From CAWJAP01 sp963834365 (GTDB taxonomy: Bacteria > Acidobacteriota > Vicinamibacteria > Vicinamibacterales > Vicinamibacteraceae), in contig CAWIBS010000029.1 in NCBI GenBank assembly GCA_963834365.1, forward strand, positions 248,001 through 312,000: DNA of 64,000 nt, in the 5' to 3' direction. Every line of letters starts with the position of its first letter. The first letter of the stretch is position 1. Positions 8,500 through 16,352 of the stretch are shown in pieces. The notes under the pieces were generated by a model. That model was not told where the DNA came from, ran no database searches, and saw only the letters and a program-made list of their open reading frames with translations. The translations under genes and the position numbers were made by a program.

Positions 8500-8852
8500 A
8501 GGGAGCTATCAGCTGGCAGCGGCCAGCCCTTGTCGGAGAGCTCCGTGAAGAAACAGCTTCGCTCGCCGGTGTGGCAGACGACCCCGTCGCCGAGGCAGCG
8601 CGCTTCGAGCAGGACCGTATCGTGGTCGCAGTCCACGAGGGCGCGGACGACCTGGAGCCGGTTGCCCGAGGTTTCCCCTTTCGTCCAGAGCGCGTTGCGC
8701 GAGCGGCTGAAGAACGTGGCGAACCCGGTGGACCGGGTGCGATCCCACGCCTCCTGGTTCATGAAGCCCACCATCAGGACGTCCCGCGTATCCGCGTCCT
8801 GCACGACGGCAGGCACGAGGCCCTGCAGCTTGGAGAAATCGAGCGTGCTCAT
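8496..8852 (-). CDS. hisI: HisI, phosphoribosyl-AMP cyclohydrolase
   Basis: First structural gene of the operon. It opens the adenine ring of PR-AMP (third step). 118 residues. Metal-binding residues are in VDCDHDTVLLEA and VVCHTGERSCFF; the family motif WTKGETSGN is present. The ATG at 8852 has GGAG about ten bases upstream (CCGGAGCACGTC); the frame extends further upstream into the leader region but that part has no family similarity. It lacks the HisE pyrophosphatase domain that is often fused to HisI, and no hisE gene is visible in the window. Confidence 0.93.
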   Translation of the reverse strand: MSTLDFSKLQGLVPAVVQDADTRDVLMVGFMNQEAWDRTRSTGFATFFSRSRNALWTKGETSGNRLQVVRALVDCDHDTVLLEARCLGDGVVCHTGERSCFFTELSDKGWPLPADSSL

Positions 8853-8915
8853 GACGTGCTCCGGCACAGCGGCCCTCGCCCGATGACGGGTCGGCACTCC
8901 TGCCGTGAGGTCCGC

Positions 8916-8950
8916 AAAAAAAAAGCCCCGCCGCGTGGTGCCGGCGAGGC
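8916..8950 (-). terminator. his attenuator: intrinsic terminator between leader peptide and hisI
   Basis: Read on the minus strand, a nine-bp GC stem (8950-8942 with 8933-8925, one G-U pair, eight-base loop) is followed at once by nine T (8924-8916). It lies 32 bases after the leader-peptide stop and 64 bases before hisI, so it would end transcription before the structural genes unless disrupted. Segment 8993-8999 can pair with 8951-8957 (seven contiguous pairs, GTGTGCG with CGCACAC) and reach 8946-8948 across a two-base bulge, taking the 5' arm of the terminator. That is the expected antiterminator. Confidence 0.88.
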
Positions 8951-8982
8951 GTGTGCGTCGAGAACCTGCGACGTGCTGCGGC

Positions 8983-9111
8983 TTACGCCTTGCGCACACC
9001 TCCACCAGCCACGTGGGCACCAGCGACATGGACACCAGCCTCGTGGCCGGCGCCATGATGGATGGCCCGATGGTGTCGATGGCATGCGCCCGAGGCAAGC
9101 CGGAGAACCAT
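8983..9111 (-). CDS. hisL: His leader peptide, 42 residues with 8 His
   Basis: Short frame from the ATG at 9111 to a TAA at 8983. Histidines are at residues 11, 13, 14, 18, 19, 23, 28 and 33, for example CHRHHRAIHHGAGHE and VHVAGAHVAG. Eight His in 42 residues is far above chance, and the position directly before an intrinsic terminator and hisI matches the leader peptides that control his operons by ribosome stalling when charged histidyl-tRNA is short. The last three His lie in a five-residue repeat (GHEAG, VHVAG, AHVAG). No clear Shine-Dalgarno precedes the ATG, and the predicted promoter would start the RNA only a few bases before it. The symbol is by analogy with enterobacterial hisL; the peptides are not homologous in sequence. 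Confidence 0.82.
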   Translation of the reverse strand: MVLRLASGACHRHHRAIHHGAGHEAGVHVAGAHVAGGGVRKA

Positions 9112-9121
9112 GGCGGGTGAC

Positions 9122-9149
9122 GTTATCGTAGACCTCGGCGTGCTGTCAA
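9122..9149 (-). promoter_or_regulatory. Predicted housekeeping promoter of the his operon
   Basis: On the minus strand a perfect -35 TTGACA (9149-9144) is followed after 16 bases by GATAAC (9127-9122), four of six matches to the -10 consensus. Transcription would begin near 9115, about four bases before the leader-peptide ATG, so the leader may be translated from a nearly leaderless RNA. Confidence 0.7.
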
Positions 9150-9205
9150 CGATCGACGGCGCGGGACGCGCGCCACCCAATTGAAACCACGGAGACACGA
9201 AGGCG

Positions 9206-9793
9206 TCAGAAACGGAACGAGACGCCGACAGTGGCCCGCCAGAAGTCGAAATCGCCCAGGTCGAAGTCGCGCGGATCGAAGAAGAAGCCGTCGTCGCCCT
9301 CGTCTTCGAGGCTGCGGAAGTAGCGGATGTCGCCGCGCAGCCCGACGTTCTCGCCGAAGTACGCGGCGATTCCGCCGCCGACGTTCAGCGCGAAGTCGTT
9401 GCGCGTCACCTCGTCGAAGAGCCCGCCAGTCGTGCTGACGCTCGCGCGCATCAGGCCGGCGCCGCCGGACACGAACGGACTGACGCCGCCGCCTGACGGC
9501 GAGCCGCCGACGCGGAGATTGAACATCAGCGTCGTGATGTTCAGCTTGCTGTCGAATTCGAGGAACGTGTCTTCGTCGCCGAAGAAATTCGGCGCGAAGC
9601 CGAAATCGACATCGAGCCCGACGGCGTGGCCGAACGAGAGCGTGCCCCCGTAGGCGAATCGACTGTCCACGGTATCGCCGCCGTAGGTGACGCCGATGAA
9701 CGGGCTCACGGCCACCTGTGCCACCGCCGGCACGGCTGCAATCACCAGGAGAAACACCGCGACAGGGAGATACCTTGATGGACGCATGAACAT
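9206..9793 (-). CDS. Outer-membrane beta-barrel protein
   Basis: 195 residues. A signal peptide (hydrophobic core LPVAVFLLVIAAVPAVA) is followed by alternating hydrophobic/polar strands rich in Gly and aromatics, ending in VGVSFRF. A C-terminal Phe is the recognition signal for outer-membrane assembly. It looks like the small eight-strand OmpA-like/OMP_b-brl barrels. Acidic inserts (EDEGDDGFFFDPRDFDLGDF) probably form a surface loop. It lies directly upstream of the his promoter on the same strand. Ligand or role unknown. Confidence 0.75.
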   Translation of the reverse strand: MFMRPSRYLPVAVFLLVIAAVPAVAQVAVSPFIGVTYGGDTVDSRFAYGGTLSFGHAVGLDVDFGFAPNFFGDEDTFLEFDSKLNITTLMFNLRVGGSPSGGGVSPFVSGGAGLMRASVSTTGGLFDEVTRNDFALNVGGGIAAYFGENVGLRGDIRYFRSLEDEGDDGFFFDPRDFDLGDFDFWRATVGVSFRF

Positions 9794-9815
9794 GACGCTC
9801 CGGGGAAATGGATCG

Positions 9816-10367
9816 CTACTTCGCGACCGCGAGATAGTCGAGTGCGAACTGTTTCAACGCCGGGTTGGTCAGGCCGATCGCCGTCGCCTCGTCGAGCGCA
9901 CGATCGACGGGCCATCCGTCCTGCCGGACGCGCTTGACGAGCCAGAACGCCCCGGCGCGATTGGCGCTCGCGCAGTGCAGGAACATCGGCGAGTTGGAAG
10001 GGTCGGCCGCGACGGCGAGAAATCGATCGAGCACGTGGCGATCGGGCGCGGAGGTGCTGAAGGGCAGGTGGTGATACCGCAGCCCCGCCTGATCGGCGGC
10101 CGCGCGCTGCTGGTCGACGTCGGCGCCGGGCTCGGTGGCCAGACGCAGATTCACGATTGACTTGTAGCCTTCGGTCTTGATGGCCGTGACAGCGGCCGTG
10201 GTGATGGCGCCGGCGCAGCCGATCGTGTCGTCGACCCGGGAGTAGTTGACGACGCCGTCCAGCGTTGCCTTGCGGACGGTCGCGACCGGTTGGGCGGAGA
10301 CGCCCACGGCGACGCACGACGCGACGAATGCGAGGAGGAGGACCGGGCGCTGCGGCTGAGCGCGCAT
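9816..10367 (-). CDS. Secreted protein-tyrosine-phosphatase-like protein (DUF442/BLH type)
   Basis: 183 residues with a signal peptide (ending GVSAQP). The core resembles the beta-lactamase-hydrolase-like phosphatases: an early NYSRVDDTIGCAG segment, IVNLRLATEPGAD, and the cysteine loop FLHCASANRAGAFW. The loop is CX4R, as in that family, rather than the canonical CX5R of tyrosine phosphatases. Substrate unknown. It sits 22 bp upstream of the beta-barrel gene and may be co-transcribed with it. Confidence 0.68.
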   Translation of the reverse strand: MRAQPQRPVLLLAFVASCVAVGVSAQPVATVRKATLDGVVNYSRVDDTIGCAGAITTAAVTAIKTEGYKSIVNLRLATEPGADVDQQRAAADQAGLRYHHLPFSTSAPDRHVLDRFLAVAADPSNSPMFLHCASANRAGAFWLVKRVRQDGWPVDRALDEATAIGLTNPALKQFALDYLAVAK

Positions 10368-10409
10368 GTCCGAAAAGTATAGCGGGGCCGGGATCGAGCC
10401 CCGCCGTTC

Positions 10410-11472
10410 TCAGGGCTGAGAGGGTGCGTCCACCGTGATCGACGCGGGGCTGGTGAGCCGGGCCGTCAATCGTGTCCCGGCGTTCAACGTCGCGTGACTC
10501 TTCTGGGTGGCCATGGTCGCAGCCGTGCCGGCACCGGCGCCGGCCGCCGCACCGATCGCCGCGCCCTTGCCGCCGCCAAAGATGGCGCCGATGATCGCGC
10601 CGCCGACGGCCGAGCCGCCGATGCGAGCCGCCGAACCCTTGGCGACGCCGTTGCCTTCCCGGAAGATCGTCTCGGTCTGAATCGGCACAGTCGAGCCGCC
10701 ATCGAGCACCAGCGTATGGAAACGGACGCCGAGACGGGCCCGCTCCTTGAAGCGGCCACCCGACTCGACCAGCGTCACCTCGCCGCGCACGCGGCTCCCT
10801 GCCGGAATGACGACCGTGCTGCCGACGCGCACGTCGCGGGTCACCCGGCCCTGGATCGCCTGTTCGACCCGGGCGGTCTCTGACGAAACGGTGTCGTCGA
10901 GCTCGAGGCCAATCACCGAGTCGGCCGGGACGACGAACTCCTGCGCCCGCGGTGCGGGCGGCGGCGCGTCCTGGGCACGCGCTTCGACGCCGCGATCGCG
11001 CGCCGGCTCGACGGACGAGGTGGTGTCGCGAGGTTGATCGCGGCTCGCATCCTGCCGCGCCGCTTCTTCTCGAGTAGCCTCGCCGGCTGACGGACGCGAC
11101 TCATCCCGCGTCGCGACCGGCGGTGCCGGGACGGGCGTATTTTCCACAGTCGTTCGGGAGGGCCGGCTCGAGGCAGCCTCCACGGGTCGAGTCGGTGCGG
11201 GCGGCGCCGGGCGACTGGCAGTGCGCCGGACCGGCGCGGGCCGCTCAACTGGCTCGGCTGTCGGCGTGGCAGCGGGCTCGGGCACCGGCTCCGGCGACGG
11301 GGGGACGACGACCGCTTCGGTTTCCGCGACGGCTGGAGCGGATGCGGACACCGCCTGGGCTGTGGCAGCCGGTTCTGACGGACCTCGATTCGAACGCGAG
11401 GTAGCCGCCGGCGCCCACCAGGGCCAGGGCGGCAACCGAAGCAACGGCAAGCGGCGTGTGTGTCCCAGACAT
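10410..11472 (-). CDS. Membrane-anchored protein with glycine-zipper C-terminus (frameshifted as read)
   Basis: Starts MSGTHTPLAVASVAALALVGAGG, a single N-terminal membrane anchor. After about 30 residues the frame must change (near 11370-11390) to enter a long Pro/Ala/Glu-rich spacer, followed by a folded part (FVVPADSVIGLELDDTVSS... VGSTVVIPAGSRVRGEVT) and a glycine-zipper segment (GGAIIGAIFGGGKGAAIGAAAGAGAG). The middle recalls the beta-barrel core of TrbI/VirB10-like envelope proteins, where IPAG and G-E-V motifs are common, but I would not claim a secretion system: no partner genes are nearby. An upstream ATG in the second frame gives an unlikely N-terminus. Confidence 0.6.
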
Positions 11473-11625
11473 CGCTCAGAATCCTCGGGGCAAACGAGAG
11501 CAAGTCCCATGCCCGACGGCCGCGGTCCGGAATGGCCCGGATTCTTCCGATTCCGCGGCCGGGCCGGCCGCTGGTGTGGCTACCGCAGGACGGTCAGCGT
11601 CCGAGCCAGGGGACTGGGGAAGGGG

Positions 11626-11655
11626 TAGGCGGGTAGGCGGGTAGGCGGGTAAGGG
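11626..11655. repeat. 8-bp tandem repeat upstream of thiO
   Basis: Three copies of GGTAGGCG and a diverged fourth (GGTAAGGG). It lies in the divergent gap between the glycine-zipper gene and thiO. Confidence 0.6.
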
Positions 11656-11726
11656 GTTTCGGCCGCGCCATCCGTTGAGCTTGCCAGTGCCGACCGCCGA
11701 CCCGCCCAGCGAGTACACTTCGGCGC

Positions 11727-12869
11727 GTGAGCGATGTCAGTGACGTGCTCGTCCTCGGCGCCGGCGTCATTGGCGCCGCGGTCGCCGGCGAGTTGGCGGC
11801 GCGCGGCGCCCGGGTGCGGCTGCTCGATCCGCGGACGCCGGGACAGGGGGCGACGCAGGCCTCCGCCGGCATGCTCGCGCCACATACGGAGGCGCGCACA
11901 CCAGAGAGCTTTGCCGCGCTGTGCGTCGAGGCGCTCGATTGCTACGACAGCTTCGTGGCTGGCGTCCGGCGCGACACGGACCAGCCCTTCGAATACACAC
12001 GCTGCGGAACCGTCGAAGTCGCGCTCGCCGCCGACACCGCCGTCCACCTGCGACGAGAGGCCGACCGTCTTTCCGGGCTGGCCGGCCTCGGGGCCCGCTG
12101 GGTCGATGCCGCGGAGCTGTCGGCGGCCGAGCCATCGCTCTCACCTCACGCCGCGGGAGCGCTGATCGTCGGAACGCAAGGCTTCGTCGCCGTTCCCCCC
12201 TTCCTGTCCGCCGTCGTGTCTGCCGCCCGGCGACGCGGCGTGCGCATCCACACGGGCGTGACCGCGAGCGCGATCGTCCGCGGCGCCTCGAATCTCCGCG
12301 TCGAGACGTCGCACGGAGAACACACGGCCGGCCACGTGATCGTCTGTGCGGGAAGCTGGTCGACGAACATCACCGTGGACGGCGAGCCGACGGTTCCCGT
12401 TCGTCCGGTGCGCGGACAGCTGCTGCACATTCGCCCTCGCCAGCCGCTGACGTCGCGCATCCTGTGGGGTCCCCGCTGCTATCTGGTGCCCTGGTCCGAC
12501 GGGTCGATCCTCGTCGGCGCCACGGTCGAAGAAGCCGGGTACGACGAACGGACGACCCTCGAGGGCGTGGCCCAGCTGACCGCGGCCGCGATCGAGCTGG
12601 TCCCGTCCATCGCCGACGCTGCCTTGGTGGGGGCGCGTGTCGGGCTGCGTCCCGCGACCCCTGACGGCCTGCCGGTGATCGGCCCGTGGCGCCACGACCC
12701 TCGCATCGTCTTCGCCACGGGACACTATCGCAACGGCGTTCTGCTCGCGCCGATCACCGCCGCGATGGTCGCGGATCTCGTCATCGACGGTCGCGCACAC
12801 CGGGCCCTCTCCGGTCTCGGTCCGGACCGGTTCGTTCCCTCGTTCGCGTCACCCGGAGGTGGCAGATGA
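11727..12869 (+). CDS. thiO: ThiO-like glycine oxidase (FAD-dependent amine oxidase)
   Basis: 380 residues, starting at GTG. An N-terminal Rossmann FAD site is clear (VLVLGAGVIGAAVAGELAARG, seen as GxGxxG), then ASAGMLAP, the RPVRGQLLHIRP segment, and a C-terminal GLRPATPDGLPVIGP plus GHYRNGVLLAPITA, all typical of ThiO/DadA-like oxidases. ThiO makes dehydroglycine for the thiazole of thiamine. No other thiamine gene is present in this stretch, so a more general D-amino-acid or glycine oxidase remains possible. The stop overlaps the next gene by ATGA. Confidence 0.82.
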   Translation: MSDVSDVLVLGAGVIGAAVAGELAARGARVRLLDPRTPGQGATQASAGMLAPHTEARTPESFAALCVEALDCYDSFVAGVRRDTDQPFEYTRCGTVEVALAADTAVHLRREADRLSGLAGLGARWVDAAELSAAEPSLSPHAAGALIVGTQGFVAVPPFLSAVVSAARRRGVRIHTGVTASAIVRGASNLRVETSHGEHTAGHVIVCAGSWSTNITVDGEPTVPVRPVRGQLLHIRPRQPLTSRILWGPRCYLVPWSDGSILVGATVEEAGYDERTTLEGVAQLTAAAIELVPSIADAALVGARVGLRPATPDGLPVIGPWRHDPRIVFATGHYRNGVLLAPITAAMVADLVIDGRAHRALSGLGPDRFVPSFASPGGGR

Positions 12870-13147
12870 CACGCTTGACCGACCCGCAGATTGCGCATGA
12901 GCTCACCGCCGTCCCACGATGGGCGCGCGAAGGCGATTCCATCCGGCGGGAGATCACGTTCCCGACGTTCCCCGACGCCGTCGCGTTCATCGTTCGCGTG
13001 GGGTTCGACGCCGAAGCCGCCGATCATCACCCCGTCGTCGTGCTGAACTACCGGCGCGTGACGCTCGTCTATTCGACCCACAGCGAAGGCGGACTCACGA
13101 AGAAGGACTTCGAGGGCGCGGCCGCGGCCGACACGATCCTGTCCTGA
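12866..13147 (+). CDS. phhB: Pterin-4a-carbinolamine dehydratase
   Basis: 93 residues. The family signature is visible: WAREGDSIRREITFPTFPDAVAFI, then AEAADHHPVVVLNYRRVTLVYSTHSEGGLTKKD, seen in short segments such as DHHP and the STHSEGGLT stretch. It recycles pterin after aromatic hydroxylases or serves as a molybdopterin-associated protein. The start ATG at 12866 overlaps the thiO stop, so the two are co-translated; upstream codons of the longer frame are thiO shadow. Confidence 0.9.
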   Translation: MTRLTDPQIAHELTAVPRWAREGDSIRREITFPTFPDAVAFIVRVGFDAEAADHHPVVVLNYRRVTLVYSTHSEGGLTKKDFEGAAAADTILS

Positions 13148-13179
13148 CACCCGGGCTCCACACACGGAGGACGACGCTC

Positions 13180-13500
13180 ATGTTGATGTCCACCACGTCC
13201 ACGATCGACGGGCGGCGGATCACCAAGTATCACGGGATCGTGTCCGGCGAGGCCATTCTCGGCGCGAACATCCTGCGAGACATCTTCGCCGGCATCCGCG
13301 ACATCGTTGGCGGAAGGGCCGGAGCCTACGAGCAGGAGCTGCGCAAGGCCAAGGCCGTCGCCATCGAGGAGATGGTCGAACAGGCGAAAGCGCTCGGCGC
13401 GAACGCCGTGATCGGCGTCGATCTGGACTACGAGAACCTGGGGCAGAGCGGCGGGATGCTGATGGTCTGCGCGAGCGGGACGGCGGTGCTGTACGAATGA
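13180..13500 (+). CDS. YbjQ-family protein (UPF0145, putative heavy-metal-binding)
   Basis: 106 residues, ATG at 13180 with GGAGG ten bases upstream. The family pattern is clear: GEAILGANILRDIFAGIRDIVGGR, AYEQELRKAK, then GANAVIGVDLDYE and GGMLMVCASGTAV. YbjQ proteins are small pentameric cytosolic proteins of unknown function, annotated as heavy-metal-binding. The gene follows the carbinolamine dehydratase by 32 bp and ends in a hairpin shared with the convergent shell-protein gene. Confidence 0.85.
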   Translation: MLMSTTSTIDGRRITKYHGIVSGEAILGANILRDIFAGIRDIVGGRAGAYEQELRKAKAVAIEEMVEQAKALGANAVIGVDLDYENLGQSGGMLMVCASGTAVLYE

Positions 13501-13502
13501 AA

Positions 13503-13544
13503 GGGACGGGGGCTTCGGGAATCTCGCGAGAGGCTCCCGTCCCC
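13503..13544. terminator. Probable bidirectional terminator hairpin
   Basis: GGGACGGG (13503-13510) pairs with CCCGTCCC (13536-13543) around a 25-base loop that itself contains CTCGCGAG. It lies between the convergent ybjQ-like and shell-protein genes. There is no long T tract. Confidence 0.5.
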
Positions 13545-13552
13545 GTCAGCGG

Positions 13553-13876
13553 CTAGGAAATCGGGAAGATCTTCTCGACGTCGTCCGCGGGACGCGGGAT
13601 GACGTGGACGCCGACGAGCTCTCCGACGCGACGGGCCGCCGCTGCGCCGGCGTCGGTCGCCGCCTTCACCGATCCGACGTCGCCACGCACAATCGCGGTC
13701 ACCAGGCCCGCATCGACTTTCTGCCAGCCCACGAACACGACGTTGGCGGCTTTGGCCATGGCGTCGGCGGCTTCGACCATGCCCACGAGTCCGCGGGTCT
13801 CGATCATGCCCAGCGCGTCCCCGGGCGTGACCTTCGACGCAGGGTTCTCGGTCTTGTCGGGTTTGTCGTTCGCCAC
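13553..13876 (-). CDS. Orphan bacterial microcompartment shell protein (BMC-H)
   Basis: 107 residues. Residues 20-98 are a single BMC domain of the hexameric PduA/EutM type: ALGMIETRGLVGMVEAADAM, then VGWQKVDAGLVTAIVRGDV and AGAAAARRVGELVGVHVIPRP, all visible in short motifs (IETRGLV, DAGLV, VRGDV, HVIPRP). The first 19 residues are a charged extension (NDKPDKTENPASKV). No microcompartment enzyme, second shell protein or vertex protein lies within the window, so this gene stands alone. Role unknown. Confidence 0.88.
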   Translation of the reverse strand: MANDKPDKTENPASKVTPGDALGMIETRGLVGMVEAADAMAKAANVVFVGWQKVDAGLVTAIVRGDVGSVKAATDAGAAAARRVGELVGVHVIPRPADDVEKIFPIS

Positions 13877-13884
13877 GGAGCGAT

Positions 13885-13950
13885 TCTATCAGCTACGAGC
13901 GACCAGCGACGAGCGACCAACTCCACGACCGAACGACCGAAGACTGAGAC
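13885..13950. repeat. 7-bp degenerate repeat array
   Basis: Heptamers ACGAGCG, ACCAGCG, ACGAGCG, ACCAACT, then ACGACCG and GAAGACT-like units. Together with the array at 14015-14075 it fills most of the 260-bp gap between the divergent shell-protein and receptor genes. Between them is a short GC palindrome region (13970-14010) with no recognisable gene. Confidence 0.65.
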
Positions 13951-14014
13951 CGAAGGACTACAATGCACGCCGGCTAAAGGGCCTAGCGGTGAGGCCGCGG
14001 CCAGAATGACGTCC

Positions 14015-14075
14015 GCAAGGCCGTAGACCGACAGACCGAAGACCGAAGACCAGACCGAAGACCGAAAGACCGACG
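14015..14075. repeat. 7-bp degenerate repeat array (AGACCGA unit)
   Basis: Units AGACCGA, AGACCGA, AGACCAG, ACCGAAG, ACCGAAA, GACCGAC follow one another at a step of seven. It lies 60 bp upstream of the TonB-dependent receptor start. Confidence 0.65.
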
Positions 14076-14136
14076 AAGATCGGCCGCCCAGCGGCTGGCG
14101 ACAACGAATGACCCGGCCGTATCGTAGAGAGAAGCG

Positions 14137-16347
14137 ATGACCGTCCTGATGCTCTGCGTGCTGTTCGCGCTGGTCCAGGGCCCCGACCGTCTCGACGTGC
14201 AGGTGGTTGACGCGTCGGGAGCGCCCGTCGTCGCGTCGGTTCACGAAGGCGGGGCCGACGGACCGGTAACGGCAAGGACGGATGCGCGCGGGCGATTCTC
14301 CGTCGAGCGCGAGCGCGCCACGGTCGCGCTGACAATCGTGGCGCCGGGGTTCTCGCCCGTGACCATTCCGGCCTCGGCCGACGCCGTGCTGCCATACAGG
14401 ATCGTGCTGCAGCCGGCCTCTTTGTCCGAGCAGGTGACGGTCACGGCCGGCCGTCGAGAGCTGCGTGGCGTCGATTCGCCGGCCGCCGCCTCGGTCGTCA
14501 CCGCGAGTGAGCTGCTGAGCATGGCGGCGCTGGCCCCGGACGATGCGCTGAGGACCACGCCTGGCTTCACCCTGTTCCGCCGCTCCTCGTCCCGGGCCGC
14601 CAACCCGACGACACAGGGTGTGACGCTTCGAGGACTGTCCGCGTCGGGCGCGAGCCGGACCCTGGTGCTCGCAGGAGGGGTGCCCCTGAACGATGCGTTC
14701 GGCGGCTGGGTCTACTGGGGTCGCGTGCCCCAGGCCGCGATCGAACGCGTGGAGGTCGTGCGCGGCGGGGCGAGCGATTTGTACGGCGCCGATGCCGTCG
14801 GCGGCGTCATCCACATCATCCAGGCCGATGCGTCGCGCGCCCGGGCGCGCGCGTCGCTCGAAGGCGGCTCGCTCGACACGTCACGGGGGTCGGTCTTCGG
14901 ATCGGCCCGTGCCGGCCGCGTGGGTCTGAGCCTCGCGGGCGAGCACCTGGCCACCGAGGGGGCGCCGGTGGTGTCCGAGGCGGCGCGGGGGCCGATCGAC
15001 ACCCCCGCCGGCGTTGACCATTCGTCGCTCATCGCGCGTGCGGACTGGCGGGCTGACTCGGGCTGGGGCTTCGACGTCCGCGTGCAGTCGTTCGACGAGC
15101 AGCGTGAGAACGGAACGCCGCTGCAGACCAACGACACGAATCAGCGGCAGGCGGCGGTGGCCGCGTCGGGGAGCCTCGCCGGCGGTGTGTGGCGCGCCGG
15201 CGGCTACGCCGGGAGCCAGGGCTACGATCAGGCCTTCAGCGCGGTCTCCCCGGATCGCACTTCCGAAACGCTGACCCAGCGTCAGCGCGTCCCCAGCGAG
15301 ATGGCCGGGGGTCACGGCGAGTGGCTGGCCACCCGCCGCAACGCGACGATCGTGGTCGGCGCCGAGGCGCGCCGCGTCGAAGGGGCGACACACGAGACCC
15401 GATACGTGGCCGGCAATCCTCTGGCGCCCACCGCGGCCGGCGGCACGCAGCGCTTCATCGCCGGCTTTTCGCAAGTCACGATGACGTTCGGCCCGCAATG
15501 GTCGCTGGTCGGCGGCGGACGACTCGATCACTGGTCGAACCGCAGCGATACCACCGGGCTCGAGCGCACGGCCGTCTATCCGAGCGGCCGCGTGGCGCTC
15601 ACCTGGCGGCCGGACGACGACTGGTCGCTGCGCGGCGGGGCGTACCACGCCTTCCGCACACCAACGCTCAACGAGCTCAATCGCAACTTCCGCGCCGGCG
15701 ACACGCTGACGCTGGCCAACGACGCGCTCGAGCGCGAGGCACTCACCGGAGGCGAGTTTTCCGCGCTCTGGTCACGGGGGCGTGCAAGCTGGCGCGCGAC
15801 CTCGTTTGCGACATTGCTCGATGATGCGGTGACGAACGTCACCATCACGAGCACGCCGACCCTCGTGACGCGGCAGCGGCAGAACGCCGCTCGTGTCCGG
15901 AGCCTGGGGGTCGAAGTGGAAGGCGACCTGCGGCTCGACGCGCGATGGGCGCTCAGCGGGAACCTCACCCTGACGCACGCGCGCTTCGGGAGCGGCACGA
16001 CCGGACTCGACGGGCTGCACGTCCCGCAGGTGCCGGACTATCAGGCCGCTCTGGTGCTGCGATTCGTCGACCCCCGCCTGGTCACGTCCTCCATTCAGGT
16101 TCGCGCGATCGGCCAGCAGTTCGAGGACGATCGGAACACGTTGCCGCTGTCCGCAGCGGGCATCGTCGATGCCTACGCCGGCCGGCGCGTCGCGCGCGAT
16201 CTGCACGCGTTTGTCGCGGTCGAGAATCTGCTCGATGCCGAGGTGCCGACGGGCCGGACGCCGATCCTCACCGTCGCGCTGCCGCGCACGTGGCGCTTCG
16301 GCGTGCGGTACTTCTGGCGCGTGACCTGCGCGGGCTCGTTGTGCTGA
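14137..16347 (+). CDS. TonB-dependent outer-membrane receptor with N-terminal regulatory-like domain
   Basis: 736 residues, intact. A short hydrophobic signal is followed by a carboxypeptidase-regulatory-like beta domain (residues 20-95, VQVVDASGAPVVAS...), a TonB box-like stretch (SLSEQVTVTAGR), the plug domain (SPAAASVVTASELL, TPGFTLFRR, QGVTLRGLSASGASR, PQAAIERVEVVRGGASDLYGADAVGG) and the barrel from about residue 235. The natural barrel end would be RFGVRYFW; nine more residues (ending CAGSLC) precede the stop. It imports a siderophore, vitamin or glycan; the substrate cannot be told. It stands alone upstream of a convergent pcnB. Confidence 0.85.
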   Translation: MTVLMLCVLFALVQGPDRLDVQVVDASGAPVVASVHEGGADGPVTARTDARGRFSVERERATVALTIVAPGFSPVTIPASADAVLPYRIVLQPASLSEQVTVTAGRRELRGVDSPAAASVVTASELLSMAALAPDDALRTTPGFTLFRRSSSRAANPTTQGVTLRGLSASGASRTLVLAGGVPLNDAFGGWVYWGRVPQAAIERVEVVRGGASDLYGADAVGGVIHIIQADASRARARASLEGGSLDTSRGSVFGSARAGRVGLSLAGEHLATEGAPVVSEAARGPIDTPAGVDHSSLIARADWRADSGWGFDVRVQSFDEQRENGTPLQTNDTNQRQAAVAASGSLAGGVWRAGGYAGSQGYDQAFSAVSPDRTSETLTQRQRVPSEMAGGHGEWLATRRNATIVVGAEARRVEGATHETRYVAGNPLAPTAAGGTQRFIAGFSQVTMTFGPQWSLVGGGRLDHWSNRSDTTGLERTAVYPSGRVALTWRPDDDWSLRGGAYHAFRTPTLNELNRNFRAGDTLTLANDALEREALTGGEFSALWSRGRASWRATSFATLLDDAVTNVTITSTPTLVTRQRQNAARVRSLGVEVEGDLRLDARWALSGNLTLTHARFGSGTTGLDGLHVPQVPDYQAALVLRFVDPRLVTSSIQVRAIGQQFEDDRNTLPLSAAGIVDAYAGRRVARDLHAFVAVENLLDAEVPTGRTPILTVALPRTWRFGVRYFWRVTCAGSLC

Positions 16348-16352
16348 CGTAG

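Noticed and set aside
9066..9111. A larger hisI starting upstream at 9098 (200 residues)
   Set aside because: HisI similarity begins at the ATG at 8852, which has its own ribosome site; the extension would cover the terminator and leader peptide.
10410..11472. VirB10-type secretion component
   Set aside because: Only a loose likeness of the middle domain and no other secretion genes nearby.
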